Shown: piece after piece, positions 54,151 through 62,054 of the stretch | How positions within the stretch are numbered: position 1 is the stretch's first letter | How the letters are laid out: each line of letters starts with the position of its first letter | Assembly: GCF_001640805.2 (NCBI RefSeq) | Contig: NC_066844.1 | Coordinates: forward strand, 12,586,543 to 12,650,542 | Direction: 5' to 3' | DNA: 64,000 bases | DNA from: Lates calcarifer | Taxonomy: Eukaryota > Chordata > Actinopteri > Centropomidae | Notes under the pieces: generated by a model | Told to the model about the DNA's origin: nothing | What the model saw: only the letters and a program-made list of their open reading frames with translations | Database searches by the model: none | Program-made: the position numbers and the translations under genes

Positions 54151-57100
54151 TCACTGACAAATCACATCAAAAATGAGAGAGGACCAGCAGCTGAAAAGGA
54201 CAAATCAAGCCTTGGTAGATCACAGCGTGCTCCTGGGCTGTTATAGTGAAAGAGGCAGAGATCTTCCAGGGCTGCTGTAAATAATGATAAATTGTTTAAT
54301 ACCCCAGATGAGTTATTTCTGACAGCTGACACAGCATGACTAGAAGGGGAGAAAATCCGAAGAAGAAAACATAGATGGTAGAGAAAATCCATAGATTGTT
54401 CAAAGCATACCTTAACAACCTGGTACACACACTACATACAACAAAATTGAGACACTGTTGGTTTCGCCAAAAGACACATATACTGTGAATCCTATTTACC
54501 TTATTCTTATATTGCCCTATAGTAGGGATGCACCGATAGCGATACCAGTATTGGGTATCGGATCCGATACCCTGTTCCTGTACTTGTACTCATAAAAGTG
54601 TTCCGATACCACAGCCCGATACCACTTTACGGCACCGTGATGTTCACTTGGGCGGTCAGGTGCTAATTTAGAGCTAGGAGGAGCAATGGCAATAATAATG
54701 GCAAACAGCAACAACCAACTTTGCAGCAAACTCTGGGGAAGAAGATGTAGAGACAACCTCAGCTTTACCACTGATATTTGGACGAGCAGCGTTAGCCCGG
54801 TGTCTCTCATCAGTTTAACTGCACAGCAGATTGACGAGGATTTTACTCCGCGAAGAGTCGTCCTGCATGCAAAACAATTTAGGGGTTCGCACACCAGCCA
54901 AGCCATCGCAGGTGTGCTTGATGACATGCTTCAGACATGGGGGGGAGAGGGGTCCCTAAAAGTTCTGTTCATGAGTGAAGCTGGACTCCCGAGCCTGCCG
55001 TGTGTCGCACACACCCTCCAGCTGGCTGTTAATGAGGGGCTTTTAGCACAGAGGAGCGTGGCTGATGCTGTGGCAGTCGGATGGAAAATAGTTGGACATT
55101 TTAAACATTCCGCCTTAGCCTACTCCTGCCTTGAAGATATTCTGTTTGTTAAAAAAAGATGAGGTTGAATGCTAAAATGTCAATAACAGTACTTAAACAG
55201 TACTTCTATTTGAGCAAAATGTGTGGCAGTGCCATATATAATGGAATGTTCAAATGTCAGTCACAGCAATTTCTTACAGCTAGAGAATGAAACAATATCT
55301 GATGAAAATAAAACACGTTTTCAAGTAAATGTACAAAGTGTAATGGCATTAATAAGTACTCGTATCGACAAGTACTCAGATCCAAGTATTGGTTTGAAAA
55401 AAAAAAATGGTATCATTGCATCCCGACCCTATAGTTTTTCTTTTATATCTTGTCTTAATGCTTTTTATGTCTTATATACAGGACTTTCCTTGTTGTTGAG
55501 AGGTGCTAAGCAAACAAATTTGCCTTGCCATAATTATTTCCAGGACTAATTCCATTTTCTAGTAGGGCCAAATCCTTTTTTTTTAAACGAATATAAATTA
55601 ACCAGATTCAGGTTTCTTCTATCATTAGAGCATCATCAGAAAAAAATGAATGTAAAAAAAGAAAAAAACAAGAAACAAAATACAACTAAAATAGTTTGGC
55701 CAAAAAGAATGCTGGACATATATGACCAACTTGTGAAATAGATTGTGAGTGGGCATATAGACATACAGAAAAAAGTTTGTAAAAGTTTTGTATATGGAGC
55801 CAGCCATGTGACTGAGAGAAAAAAAAAACAAAAGAAAAAAACCCAGAATGGAAACAGAAATCCCTGAGGTCTGAATAACCTATATATGTTTGTTAATGGG
55901 ACATTTTTTAGGAACAATGAAATCAGATAAAACTTAGACAGAAATATTTCTGTGTTGGTTGTTTCTATCCAAAATGTTACATATTTAGCTGTAAAATAGA
56001 ATTTTCAATGGTAAAATAGAGAGATAGCTTATAAAATGCCCATTCAGGGAAGAAACTCTCTGTTGTCCTTAAAAATTAATTAAATGTGTACTATCTGCCA
56101 TGTTGTAAAAGCAGGTAATATATTTTTCTGATCGTGGAGGTTTACCTTTGGGAATTAAGTGGCCTGCACATTGTAGTCAGTGGTTATCATGACTTTTATT
56201 GTCTGAATTCAGTAGGTGTGACTCTAACCATGGAACTATCTGTAACAATGAATCTACTAACCCCCTTCATGTAGATCCACATGCTCCCAGATGCTGCTGT
56301 GCAGATTATGTCCCTGACATATGTGTCACTGGTCTATGTATAGTACATTTAACAGCTTTGATCTCCAGTCAAGTTGGATGTCAATCATGATGCCATCTGG
56401 TGGATCCCAATACAAGGCCCACCAACAAGGTCGTATACAAGGGCTCAGCCTCATCCACATCACTCCTTTAATCTGGATCAAAATATTAGAGGCATCATGG
56501 CTGACAGCCTTTAATCATTTTGATGTGCCGTTAAAACAAGCCTACCTCCTTGTGTATGCCACATGAACCTCCCCCTGATCACCACTGACAGCTCTATAAG
56601 ACCAGTTCTGTCTGCTTTTGCTGCCTCTCAGTCTGAGCATGTCTGACAGATGTGGTGCACGCTGGTCAAATATTCATGCACGACAGGATCACCTACCGTA
56701 GAAAGAGAGCTTTCCTTTGACTGTGTTCATTCCCCTGGAGTTCTCGGCCACACACTCATACGTGCCAGCATCCTCCTGCTGGAAATATGGGATTTCCAGG
56801 ACACCACTGGCTTTCCTCATGTCCACTTTCCTGGGGAACGGCACACTGTCCACTCTCCTCCAGTTTATAGAGGGCACTGGGCTGTAAGAACAGAAACGTA
56901 AAAGGCTGTTAAGTCACAGCTTTCAAATTTTCTGAATGACTTGTAGCCCAAAAGAGTTATCCAACCTCAAATACCCTCAAGATTATAGACACCTATTGGT
57001 CATTGTTTGACAGACAAAAAATTTAAACAAAACTGCTACAAATTAACTTTCAATACATTTACTAGACATGTCTTCATGCCTAAATTAGTGGTGAATTTGT

Positions 57101-57460
57101 ACTGCAACATTTTTGAATGGTGAAAGATGCCAAACCTAATTATTAGCAAATTGTCCTTTAAATAAGCATAAAATCCCTTATTAACCCCATTATGTATACA
57201 CATAAAACCTAATATTACGGATCCTAAAATATTTGAATTTCTCACATTTCCCTCAATTTGCAAGATTAGCAGCCAAGGTGATCGTATTAACCTTAAATTA
57301 TGCTATTAAAATCCTTAATATTTAATGTAAGAGCAGACTGAAGAGAGCAATATTTATTTACTCTATGATAGTGGCCATACAAAATGCACAAAATACACTG
57401 TATATCAAATAGTAGTACATAGACAGGGGTATACATGCATATACTGTACATAAAAGTGAG

Positions 57461-57503
<43 letters not shown>

Positions 57504-60500
57504 TTTTACTGTATATTGTACATGTATTGCTATCCTTTGTTGTTTCAGTGTACATTGAGAGCCACTAGAGACCAGATGATAAACTTGGCTGTAGCTGGTT
57601 CTGGAAGAAAGTTTAAGAGGTTTAAGAGAGTACACTATGTGATAAAATCTGACATTTTAACTGAAGATTCTTACACCACAACATGTGTGTGCTAATTTCT
57701 TAGATGTGCAGCCTAGTTTTAAACACATGAGGATTGCAGCAAAGTGGTGAAACACATGAAAAAAATAACCTGGCGCTTTTCTAGTAATATTTTTATCTTG
57801 TATGCTGTTCAGCATGTTGAGCCTGACTGAGGCTGGGCTTACTTTCCCAGAGCGAAGCATTCCAGCTTTACAGTGGATCCTTTGGCAACATGAACAACGT
57901 CTGGAAACTGAACTTCAATCTTTGGCTCATATTCACCCATCACACCTGACAAAGAAATGTAAATTAGCGTCAGTATTACAAAAAAAGTTGCATTTTTGAT
58001 CCAAGTTAAACAACTTGGGCAAAAAAACTGAATTAAAAAAACACTAGTTGTGCACTTCTGCTGTTGCTACACATCTACTGAAAACCTTTTTCAAGCACAA
58101 TCTTTTTGTTACTATAAGCTGAAATGTTTTTTCAACTTCCAATGCTGTGCGATCTGAGCAGCAGAAACACGCTCTGCTCTCAGTGCTGTCACAGAATGCT
58201 CTTCCATTGAAAATAATGAGAAACTAAAGCCAAAACACAGCTCTCCAGTGGACATGCAACACACTGATGTTGAATGGAAGAAAACAACTTTGAGAATTCA
58301 TAGACGGTTTGAGCTTTTACATCCAGATGAGTTTCATCTTGTTGTAGTGCTAACAGCTGTGAACCAGAAAATGGGCCCATAAAATCCCCCTGGGTACTGC
58401 CACAGTGTCTACAAAGCATCCCATTCACTGTCAGTGAAGCAGCTCTGGTGGATTATAATATTGCTGCTGTGCATGCTAAAATTCTCTGGAGGAGACGGAA
58501 ATGTGGCCTCTCTGGTATTCTAGTTTTGGGAGAGACTTATTCATAAATCAAGAATGGAGTGTCTAACATCAGTGGAAAGGCACATGTGCACTGTATTTTT
58601 TACCTTTAGAATGACATTAAGGTAAATTATATAAATGAATTTGTAATTGGGTATATGTTCATTTTTCCTGGCTGTGGCAGTTCTCAGGATCGGTGCACAA
58701 TGTGGTATTTTAAGCCACTCTCATCCACCAGCGTAACAATAGGTTTTCCCCCATTGCTGTAATTCAGGGCTGTGTTGAACAAATAGCTCTAGAGATGGAG
58801 GAAACAGGCCAATTTCATCTCGTTGATTTGGTGAGGCATGTGTTATCAGGATGGCTCCCTGAGTGACTGTGAAAGCTAATTCAGATCCTTATCACAACTG
58901 TCTCATACTGGAATGTAACCACAGCACTATCACCCATGTTAAAGCAGACAGGTGGAAGTGGATGGGTAATTGTCTCATACCATAACCTTTTGTAGGGGAC
59001 ACCTGTTTAATGTGCCCACCTGTCCCTCCCCCTTCTCTACTTGAGCCCCTATGACCATGAAGTAGGGCTAATGTTTGCTGCCTTGTACCACTGCCTAGAG
59101 AAATGTTGTTATTCACAATCCTGAGAATTTCTTAACCCTCATTCTTAATCTAAATGGTATGTATTATTTTTTTACTATTAAATGCTAAAAGCACACGAAC
59201 AGCCCAATTGACTGCTTTTTCTTTAAATTGTATGTGGTATCTCTAGAATGTCAGTTAATTCCCCAGACAACTGCCTCATCCTTTCTTTTTATTTTGCTAA
59301 TGAGTTTGCCTATGCTGCACAAACTTGCAAGCTGAGCCCTATATTACTTCATCAGCTACACAATTACATTTAAAAGTTAACTAGAGAAAAGGTGTTATTC
59401 TAACACAATGTTTCACAATATTTTGTATTGTTTCCTAGGCTAACATTTGATTCTTCATGTATATGCATAACATACCCTACCACTATTAGTATTAATACTA
59501 ACACTAATCATGTAAAATATTCCTTTTTAAAGCATACCCTTCTCTTTAATAACCAAATTTAAGGAAGCCTATTGAAAAAAATGTCATATTGTATCTATGT
59601 GTTAATGTTAAAAAAATGAATATTGGCAATGAGAGCGGCAGATATAGGTACAGTGCAGTCCATACATTGTGTTAAAAACACACTACTGCATCACATTAGA
59701 TATGGTAAGGACCACACTTCTGGGACAGAAGCCTACAATTAGATTACTTGCTGACAATGACCTTTCCTCTGGAGTGCCTTGATAAGGCCAGCCTAAAGCA
59801 TAAGATCCACATGTTAAAGGACATGCTGAAATTAGCAAACAATGAGATAATTAACCTTTGAAGTTCATTTGTATTCCTTAAAACCACTCGTCCTACTTTC
59901 AGGTACCAAGGAAACAATTCTGGCTTTTTGTTTATCATGACCAGGACCGGTACTAATTTTCAGCATTGCTGTATAAAATCATCCCGAGAGATTTCAGCAC
60001 AGAGTAGATGAGCTGCAATTTTTAGTACTGATGAAATCACGAAGAAAGACGGAAGAAAAACACCATTCAAACACATGATGAAAGTGACAAGCAGATATTT
60101 TCATATGCACAAAAATTCTATAACAGTCGAGGTGCATCACAAATCTTCCTGTAACCACTATGGAAGTTTAATGGAGAACTGGCTTTGTATAAATGCAGAT
60201 TTTACATATACTGCAACATTCACATTTGGAAAAGGGGAACCATCTGGAAAAGCATGGTGATAAGGCCAGTTCAGTACAATTAAGAGACAACATTTAGCAG
60301 AATCATTTATGATGATTACCAGTATGATATACAGCCCAGTTAACCTGAACAAACCTCTCAACTAACCAGCCAGCAGTCTTATGTGCTGTGGTTGATAATG
60401 TTGACATGTTGTTTGTACAGTTAGTGGGTTCAAAAGCAGAGCTCACCATCACTGCGGAGCACTAGTGGAGTGGGTGGACCCTGGACTCTGGTCTTTGTGA

Positions 60501-60650
60501 CTGTGTTGGTCACCACACAAGTGTAGTTGCCAACATCTGAGGGCTCCACTTTGGCGATGTACAAATTTCCTGTTTCCTGTGAGATGAAGCGACGAGTATC
60601 CTGTTTCACAAATGATGGGTATTCATTAAAGATCCAGGAAAATATCAGAT
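9782..60650 (-). CDS. cntn4: Contactin-4, GPI-anchored Ig/FNIII neural adhesion protein, 5' end missing
   Basis: Eighteen exons on the - strand give 2,630 coding bases, about 875 residues of the usual ~1,026. Domain order is Ig2 (second half), Ig3, Ig4, Ig5, Ig6, four FNIII domains and a hydrophobic GPI-attachment tail. Conserved Ig cysteines appear as LECFALG/YECVAEN (Ig3), WECKATG/YQCVAGN (Ig4), IECRPK/YTCVARN (Ig5) and LPCQVSH/YTCAVQT (Ig6). Contactins sit in the outer leaflet of axonal membranes and bind partners in cis and trans during axon growth and synapse formation. FN4 ([18 protein letters not shown]) and the tail ([18 protein letters not shown]) match CNTN4 better than CNTN3, CNTN5 or CNTN6 as I recall them. 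All intron phases agree, with no frameshift or internal stop. The signal peptide, Ig1 and the start of Ig2 lie beyond 64000. Confidence 0.85.
10278..10446 (-). CDS. cntn4: cntn4 exon: FNIII-4 second half
   Basis: This 169-bp exon runs from phase 0 to phase 1. It encodes [20 protein letters not shown], then [20 protein letters not shown] and [16 protein letters not shown]. The donor is CAG|GTCAGT. NTT is a potential glycosylation site. Confidence 0.94.
10545..10657 (-). CDS. cntn4: cntn4 exon: FNIII-4 first half
   Basis: This 113-bp exon runs from phase 1 to phase 0. It encodes [20 protein letters not shown], then [18 protein letters not shown]. The SKIILNW.QVKAL.NESEV stretch favours CNTN4 over its paralogs. 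Confidence 0.94.
10747..10933 (-). CDS. cntn4: cntn4 exon: FNIII-3 second half
   Basis: This 187-bp exon runs from phase 0 to phase 1. It encodes [20 protein letters not shown], then [20 protein letters not shown] and [19 protein letters not shown] marks the end of FN3. NQT and NVT are potential glycosylation sites. Confidence 0.94.
10934..11858 (-). other. cntn4 intron within FNIII-3
   Basis: This is 925 bp with an A-rich tract near 11210-11245. I see no exon, repeat family or other feature in it. Confidence 0.7.
11859..11974 (-). CDS. cntn4: cntn4 exon: FNIII-3 first half
   Basis: This 116-bp exon runs from phase 1 to phase 0. It encodes [20 protein letters not shown], then [21 protein letters not shown] is a potential glycosylation site. 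Confidence 0.93.
12149..12383 (-). CDS. cntn4: cntn4 exon: FNIII-2 second part
   Basis: This 235-bp exon runs from phase 0 to phase 1. It encodes [20 protein letters not shown], then [20 protein letters not shown] and [20 protein letters not shown]. It is the longest and most recognisable contactin exon here. NES is a potential glycosylation site. Confidence 0.95.
12384..13585 (-). other. cntn4 intron within FNIII-2
   Basis: This is about 1.2 kb. The part from about 12690 to 13080 reads like an old dispersed repeat, but I cannot name it. A GAAAGA-rich purine stretch lies at 13300-13345. No exon is seen. Confidence 0.5.
13586..13656 (-). CDS. cntn4: cntn4 exon: FNIII-2 first part
   Basis: This is the smallest full internal exon, 71 bp, phase 1 to phase 0. 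It encodes [20 protein letters not shown] and TWE. The glycine-rich [13 protein letters not shown] stretch is conserved in contactins 3 and 4. NVS is a potential glycosylation site. Confidence 0.93.
13657..14621 (-). other. cntn4 intron between FNIII-1 and FNIII-2
   Basis: This is 965 bp of AT-rich sequence. I see no exon or named repeat in it. Confidence 0.7.
14622..14771 (-). CDS. cntn4: cntn4 exon: FNIII-1 second half
   Basis: This 150-bp exon is phase 1 at both ends. It encodes [20 protein letters not shown], then [36 protein letters not shown] is the FNIII G-strand signature. The donor was chosen at ACCT|GTATGT because it alone restores frame with the next exon. Confidence 0.92.
14772..15617 (-). 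other. cntn4 intron within FNIII-1
   Basis: This is 846 bp with a short (TG)n tract at about 14815-14832. No exon is seen. Confidence 0.7.
15618..15776 (-). CDS. cntn4: cntn4 exon: FNIII-1 first half
   Basis: This 159-bp exon is phase 1 at both ends. It begins with the Ig6-FN1 hinge [20 protein letters not shown], then [20 protein letters not shown] and [12 protein letters not shown]. The GPPGPP hinge is typical of contactins. Confidence 0.93.
15777..16220 (-). other. cntn4 intron between Ig6 and FNIII-1
   Basis: This is 444 bp. A purine-rich tract (gaaagacgggggaggggg and flanks, about 15800-15850) lies just upstream of the FN1 acceptor, so the transcript is pyrimidine-rich there, which may strengthen that acceptor. 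Confidence 0.6.
16221..16341 (-). CDS. cntn4: cntn4 exon: Ig6 second half
   Basis: This 121-bp exon runs from phase 0 to phase 1. It encodes [20 protein letters not shown], then [38 protein letters not shown] is nearly invariant in contactins 3 and 4. No continuous ORF longer than the exon marks it, so it is easy to miss. Confidence 0.93.
16342..18116 (-). other. cntn4 intron within Ig6
   Basis: This is about 1.8 kb of AT-rich DNA. I see no exon or named repeat in it. Confidence 0.6.
18117..18292 (-). CDS. cntn4: cntn4 exon: Ig6 first half
   Basis: This 176-bp exon runs from phase 1 to phase 0. It encodes [20 protein letters not shown], then [20 protein letters not shown] and FFEKVGG. The donor was placed after GGT (GGT|GTAAGT) because the next exon starts in phase 0. 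Confidence 0.93.
19021..19042. repeat. (CA)n microsatellite
   Basis: About ten CA units, followed by imperfect catatacacacac. Confidence 0.9.
20790..21664 (+). repeat. Teleost dispersed repeat, interrupted by another insertion
   Basis: Phrases such as gcctggactgttgacacaag, ctcagaagaactcgagaatc, tgacctctctcatcaacaag and cagaactgcctctcactgga, then tggtcaaagtcactgagt, occur in this order in a repeat that I recognise as common in teleost genomes. The copy is broken at about 21093 and resumes at about 21362 with ttttctgctcaccacagttg. The outer limits are approximate. Confidence 0.6.
21094..21361 (+). repeat. Retroposon-like insertion inside the dispersed repeat
   Basis: About 268 bp separates the two halves of the host repeat. 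Its right end reads gatttggtgctatataaata followed by AATTCAATTGAACTGAA, which resembles the gatttgg-cgctatataaat-(AATTG)n tail of a widespread teleost retroposon. An earlier truncated gatttggtgcta copy lies near 21160. I did not find a clear target-site duplication. Confidence 0.5.
23681..23937 (+). repeat. Teleost dispersed repeat (ctaacatttgctaattagca type)
   Basis: This copy carries ctaacatttgctaattagca, tggtatttggtcttaaacca, ttgacctgatgatgatgat and ctggaccaaagtggtggacc in order. I recognise this as a very common interspersed repeat of teleost introns. Its class is not clear to me. Confidence 0.65.
26640..27235. repeat. Unclassified repeat with hairpin and direct terminal-like copies
   Basis: The left block (26648-26690) and the right block (about 27187-27228) are alike in direct orientation (agtagcactggtgctcctca against agtcgcactggtactcttaa). 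The left block also folds on itself: the 12-bp arms actggtgctcct (26653-26664) and aggagcaccagt (26678-26689) are perfect complements. The stretch between looks like ordinary intron. It may be one element or two fragments of one family. Confidence 0.4.
27364..27491 (-). CDS. cntn4: cntn4 exon: Ig5 second half
   Basis: This 128-bp exon runs from phase 2 to phase 1. It encodes [20 protein letters not shown], then [23 protein letters not shown] is a potential glycosylation site. The exon is isolated, with about 17 kb of intron on its 5' side and about 9 kb on its 3' side. Confidence 0.93.
28627..28897 (+). repeat. Teleost dispersed repeat (tatatagcacttttctag type)
   Basis: The copy runs from gatggactgtacttatatag through cacattcacccattcacaca, ttggggttcagtatcttgcc and ccgaccttctggttgc to cctgagccacagcc. 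I recognise this order as a highly abundant teleost interspersed repeat. It is fairly complete but diverged. Confidence 0.75.
34190..34787 (+). mobile_element. LTR-like end of a decayed fish retrotransposon
   Basis: The stretch is rich in tttcctg/cttgtgttt phrases and ends with tctgcatttgggtccttgtc, then a short spacer before an ATG at 34788. This is the arrangement that I know from the end of teleost Gypsy-class LTRs and the start of their internal region. I cannot place the 5' end or a matching second LTR. It contains the hairpin at 34516-34566. Confidence 0.45.
34516..34566. repeat. 13-bp perfect hairpin with CG-alternating loop
   Basis: The arms gtttgttgggctt (34516-34528) and aagcccaacaaac (34554-34566) are exact complements. 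The loop is an alternating purine-pyrimidine gtgtgtgtgcgcgcgcgcgtg tract, the type of sequence that can adopt Z-DNA. Confidence 0.85.
34788..35515 (+). pseudogene. Decayed retroelement internal region with proline-rich repeat
   Basis: The ATG at 34788 opens [17 protein letters not shown] and stops at once. Further on, an open stretch (35119-35373) encodes three imperfect 25-residue repeats built on PTPAP..(L/F)QLA.Q.T.(A/P)SSV. The position after an LTR-like end suggests a gag-type remnant, but no zinc knuckle, protease or reverse transcriptase is present. It is non-functional. Confidence 0.4.
35119..35345 (+). repeat. ~75-bp proline-rich tandem repeat (about 3 copies)
   Basis: Units begin at about 35125, 35200 and 35262 with c-ccagctcctcg-like sequence, then cagttggc(ag/cc)..(c)agctgacaccagc. 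The frame stays open across all copies on the + strand. Confidence 0.65.
35578..35912 (+). repeat. Teleost dispersed repeat (gggggcgctgtagagccatt type)
   Basis: It contains gatgcatcgcagcatgttac, gggggcgctgtagagccatt, ggtctgatgtgtgtgcaaag, ttttgagcatgtttaggccc and an ending cttgggtcctaatt. I know this as a common repeat across teleost genomes. Confidence 0.7.
35968..35994. repeat. (AC)n microsatellite after a poly(A) run
   Basis: A run of 13 A at 35951-35963 is followed by about 14 AC units. An A-tail next to a simple repeat can mark the end of an old retroposon insertion. Confidence 0.9.
37129..37165. repeat. Poly(A) and AT-rich simple repeat
   Basis: Eleven or so A residues pass into interrupted (AT)n. 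Confidence 0.85.
38821..38846. repeat. 10-bp perfect hairpin in repeat-poor DNA
   Basis: The arms tggtttcaaa (38821-38830) and tttgaaacca (38837-38846) flank a 6-base loop, gccgaa. They sit in a moderately GC-balanced, repeat-free block. Confidence 0.8.
38997..39042. repeat. Poly(A) then (AT)n microsatellite
   Basis: About 27 A residues run directly into ten AT units and a short atttatt. Confidence 0.95.
40889..40916. repeat. (CCCCA)n short tandem repeat
   Basis: Four to five CCCCA units, slightly imperfect. The - strand is G-rich with runs of four G, so the intron RNA of cntn4 could form a G-quadruplex. Confidence 0.8.
44679..44829 (-). CDS. cntn4: cntn4 exon: Ig5 first half
   Basis: This 151-bp exon runs from phase 1 to phase 2. 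It encodes [20 protein letters not shown], then [20 protein letters not shown]. Its 5' neighbour is only about 1 kb away, but the next exon downstream is about 17 kb away. Confidence 0.92.
44830..45833 (-). other. cntn4 intron between Ig4 and Ig5
   Basis: This is about 1 kb. It holds the teleost repeat at 45061-45260 and a CA-rich stretch just before the Ig4 donor. Confidence 0.7.
45061..45260 (-). repeat. Teleost retroposon 3' end (cagaatcagaatcagacttt type)
   Basis: The copy starts with a short agaatc tandem and continues as actttattgccaaataagtt, tacaaggaatttgtcttggt and an A-rich and TA-rich tail. I recognise this from many teleost genomes. The simple-repeat tail at the left suggests that the element runs on the - strand. 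Confidence 0.6.
45834..45963 (-). CDS. cntn4: cntn4 exon: Ig4 second half
   Basis: This 130-bp exon runs from phase 0 to phase 1. It encodes [20 protein letters not shown], then [26 protein letters not shown] is the second half of the Ig disulphide pair. Confidence 0.93.
45964..51114 (-). other. cntn4 intron within Ig4 (about 5.2 kb)
   Basis: It contains a candidate solo LTR at 47879-48371, a short (GA)n tract at 47808-47826 and a repeat-poor block at 46640-47060. No exon is seen. Confidence 0.65.
47879..48371. mobile_element. Candidate solo LTR
   Basis: A 493-bp segment begins TGTAGCAACATC and ends TTGCACA, giving the TG...CA ends of an LTR, and is flanked on both sides by CAAT. Its base composition differs from the surrounding AT-rich intron. 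A 4-bp flank match is weak and I do not recognise the family. Confidence 0.3.
51115..51254 (-). CDS. cntn4: cntn4 exon: Ig4 first half
   Basis: This 140-bp exon runs from phase 1 to phase 0. It encodes [20 protein letters not shown], then [33 protein letters not shown] is a contactin Ig4 hallmark. Confidence 0.93.
54094..54149. repeat. (GA)n microsatellite
   Basis: About 25 GA units, almost perfect, with one AA near the right end. Confidence 0.95.
54523..55426 (+). mobile_element. Deleted hAT DNA transposon with 8-bp target duplication
   Basis: The ends are TAGGGATGCACCGATA and, reverse-complemented, TCGGGATGCAATGATA: 16-bp terminal inverted repeats with about three mismatches. The element is flanked by CCCTATAG at 54515-54522 and 55427-55434, the 8-bp duplication expected of hAT elements. 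At 904 bp it is far too short for a full copy. Subterminal palindromic motifs (gggtatcggatccgatacc; tacttgtactc against agtactcgtatcg) sit near both ends. It is inactive but could once have been mobilised in trans. Confidence 0.88.
54686..55159 (+). pseudogene. hAT transposase fragment
   Basis: An open frame of about 158 codons carries [56 protein letters not shown] and [19 protein letters not shown]. The T.D.WTS and C.AH.LQLAV.E motifs belong to the middle of hAT (ZBED-like) transposases and include an Asp of the catalytic region. The BED zinc finger upstream, and the last Glu and C-terminal dimerisation region downstream, are missing. The ATG at the start lies in ordinary element sequence, so this is an internal-deletion remnant rather than a working gene. 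Confidence 0.85.
56697..56881 (-). CDS. cntn4: cntn4 exon: Ig3 second half
   Basis: This 185-bp exon runs from phase 2 to phase 1. It encodes [19 protein letters not shown], then [20 protein letters not shown] and [16 protein letters not shown], with the Ig DAGTYEC motif and core Trp. Confidence 0.93.
56882..57842 (-). other. cntn4 intron within Ig3
   Basis: This is 961 bp with an (AT)n tract at 57466-57500. No exon is seen. Confidence 0.75.
57466..57500. repeat. (AT)n microsatellite, 35 bp
   Basis: An uninterrupted AT dinucleotide repeat inside an intron. Confidence 0.95.
57843..57945 (-). CDS. cntn4: cntn4 exon: Ig3 first half
   Basis: This 103-bp exon runs from phase 1 to phase 2. It encodes [20 protein letters not shown], then [28 protein letters not shown] is highly conserved among contactins 3 to 6. 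The donor lies inside an AAAGTAAGC string; only the cut after GGA-AA keeps the frame into the next exon. Confidence 0.93.
57946..60446 (-). other. cntn4 intron between Ig2 and Ig3 (2.5 kb)
   Basis: AT-rich intron. I see no exon and no repeat family that I can name. Confidence 0.65.
60447..60650 (-). CDS. cntn4: cntn4 exon: Ig2 second half and Ig2-Ig3 linker
   Basis: This 204-bp exon begins and ends in phase 1. It encodes [43 protein letters not shown] and [10 protein letters not shown]. It supplies the core Trp and second Cys of Ig2; the first Cys must be on the upstream exon outside the window. NYT is a potential N-glycosylation site. This is the first contactin exon in the window. Confidence 0.92.
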
Positions 60651-62009
60651 CTGTGGATAAAAAGAGAGAAAGGAAATTCTTAATTTAAATGAAACCATGT
60701 TTTGGTTTTCTGTATGGGATACTAAACAAAATAATTTGGTGGAGGGAACTGAGATATTTTGGTTGCATGTAACTTGTAACTTCCTGATTCACTCCTCCTG
60801 ATGATAGATGACCCTAATGCTATATCATGCTAATGTGAAAACTGATGACCTGCAAGAGCTTACAAACAAATGTATTATCTGGACTCACTTTAAATGAACA
60901 GTTTCCATGTGGATGAGGTCTGCATACGCAACTAGGGATTTGGGAGATACTGGGGTATGTGTCTCATGACTAATTGCAATTCCCCAGACAGTCAACTAGA
61001 ACAACAGAGATAGCTTCCACGAGAAAAAAAAAAGAAAACACACCTAATAAGACTTCATAGTAAGGTACATAAAACTTTGAGAAGTTAATGATTGAAATAA
61101 CCAAATAATCAATAAAATGAGAGCACACTGATGTAAATAATTACACATATCATTATTACATCATTAACTAACACAGTCACATATATGTGCTAACCAGCTA
61201 ACGGGCAGCCTATAGCCTTTCATTGTGGCAACTCACGAGCTAAACCTAGTTAGTTCCATCACTCACAGATGGTATGATGGCCTTGTTTTCTCCAAACTTC
61301 ATGAACAACAACTTCTCTAGAAACTTCCAGCTTTTCAACACTAAGACTGTGTGTGCTGGTAATAATGTAAAACTACCTTAACTAATCTGAGTAATCTGGA
61401 TTTGTTTTCTATATTTGCCCTCTGTTATTTTTTCAAAAAATCAAATGCCCTCTCACAACTCTCTCTGTTTTGTCGTTGTTCACAATTTAAAGGTAATAAA
61501 GGCAATAATATGCCCCTAGTTACAAACAGTATGATGCATATACACATAATAACATCATTTATAATTGGTTATGTACCATTTAGCATCTGAGTTGGAGTTA
61601 ATAAGGAATTATTCATTATATGCAGTAACTGGTTGATAGGCAGACTCAGAGATACTCTATTTAGCAACTTATCATCAGATACTGTTTATGAAAATGATAT
61701 CCAGCAGATTGTTCTTGGTTAACTTATCATTATCCGCTATCATTTAGACCCACAATCATTATCCCTTGTTGATTCAAGATTTGACAGGAGCTGTACAGAC
61801 ATGGTGTTATGAAACCAACTAAAGGTGTGACTTATCACTAACAGGAAGTGGGGCATCATGTTGGCAAGTACTTGTCAGACTGCTCAAATCAATGAACATT
61901 GTTGGAGTTTAAATGCCAGGATTTCCTCAATGTCACTTCATTGTGTTGGAGTAATCAAAATGAGAAAAACACACAATTTGATAACTTGAGATCCACCTGT
62001 CAATTTTTC

Positions 62010-62054
<45 letters not shown>

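Larger units (their letters stand above)
51255..56696 (-). other. cntn4 intron between Ig3 and Ig4 (about 5.4 kb)
   Basis: It holds a (GA)n tract and a deleted hAT transposon, plus a poly(A) run near 52240. No contactin exon is seen in it. Confidence 0.7.

Noticed and set aside
55625..55917. Hydrophobic - strand ORFs resembling membrane proteins
   Set aside because: They are translations of A-rich DNA (poly-Phe on the opposite strand) without splice or domain support.
9782..60650. Contactin-3, -5 or -6 as the identity of the contactin gene
   Set aside because: Ig and FN core motifs are shared, but the FN4 stretch and the C-terminal tail fit contactin-4 best. The remaining doubt is in the confidence values.
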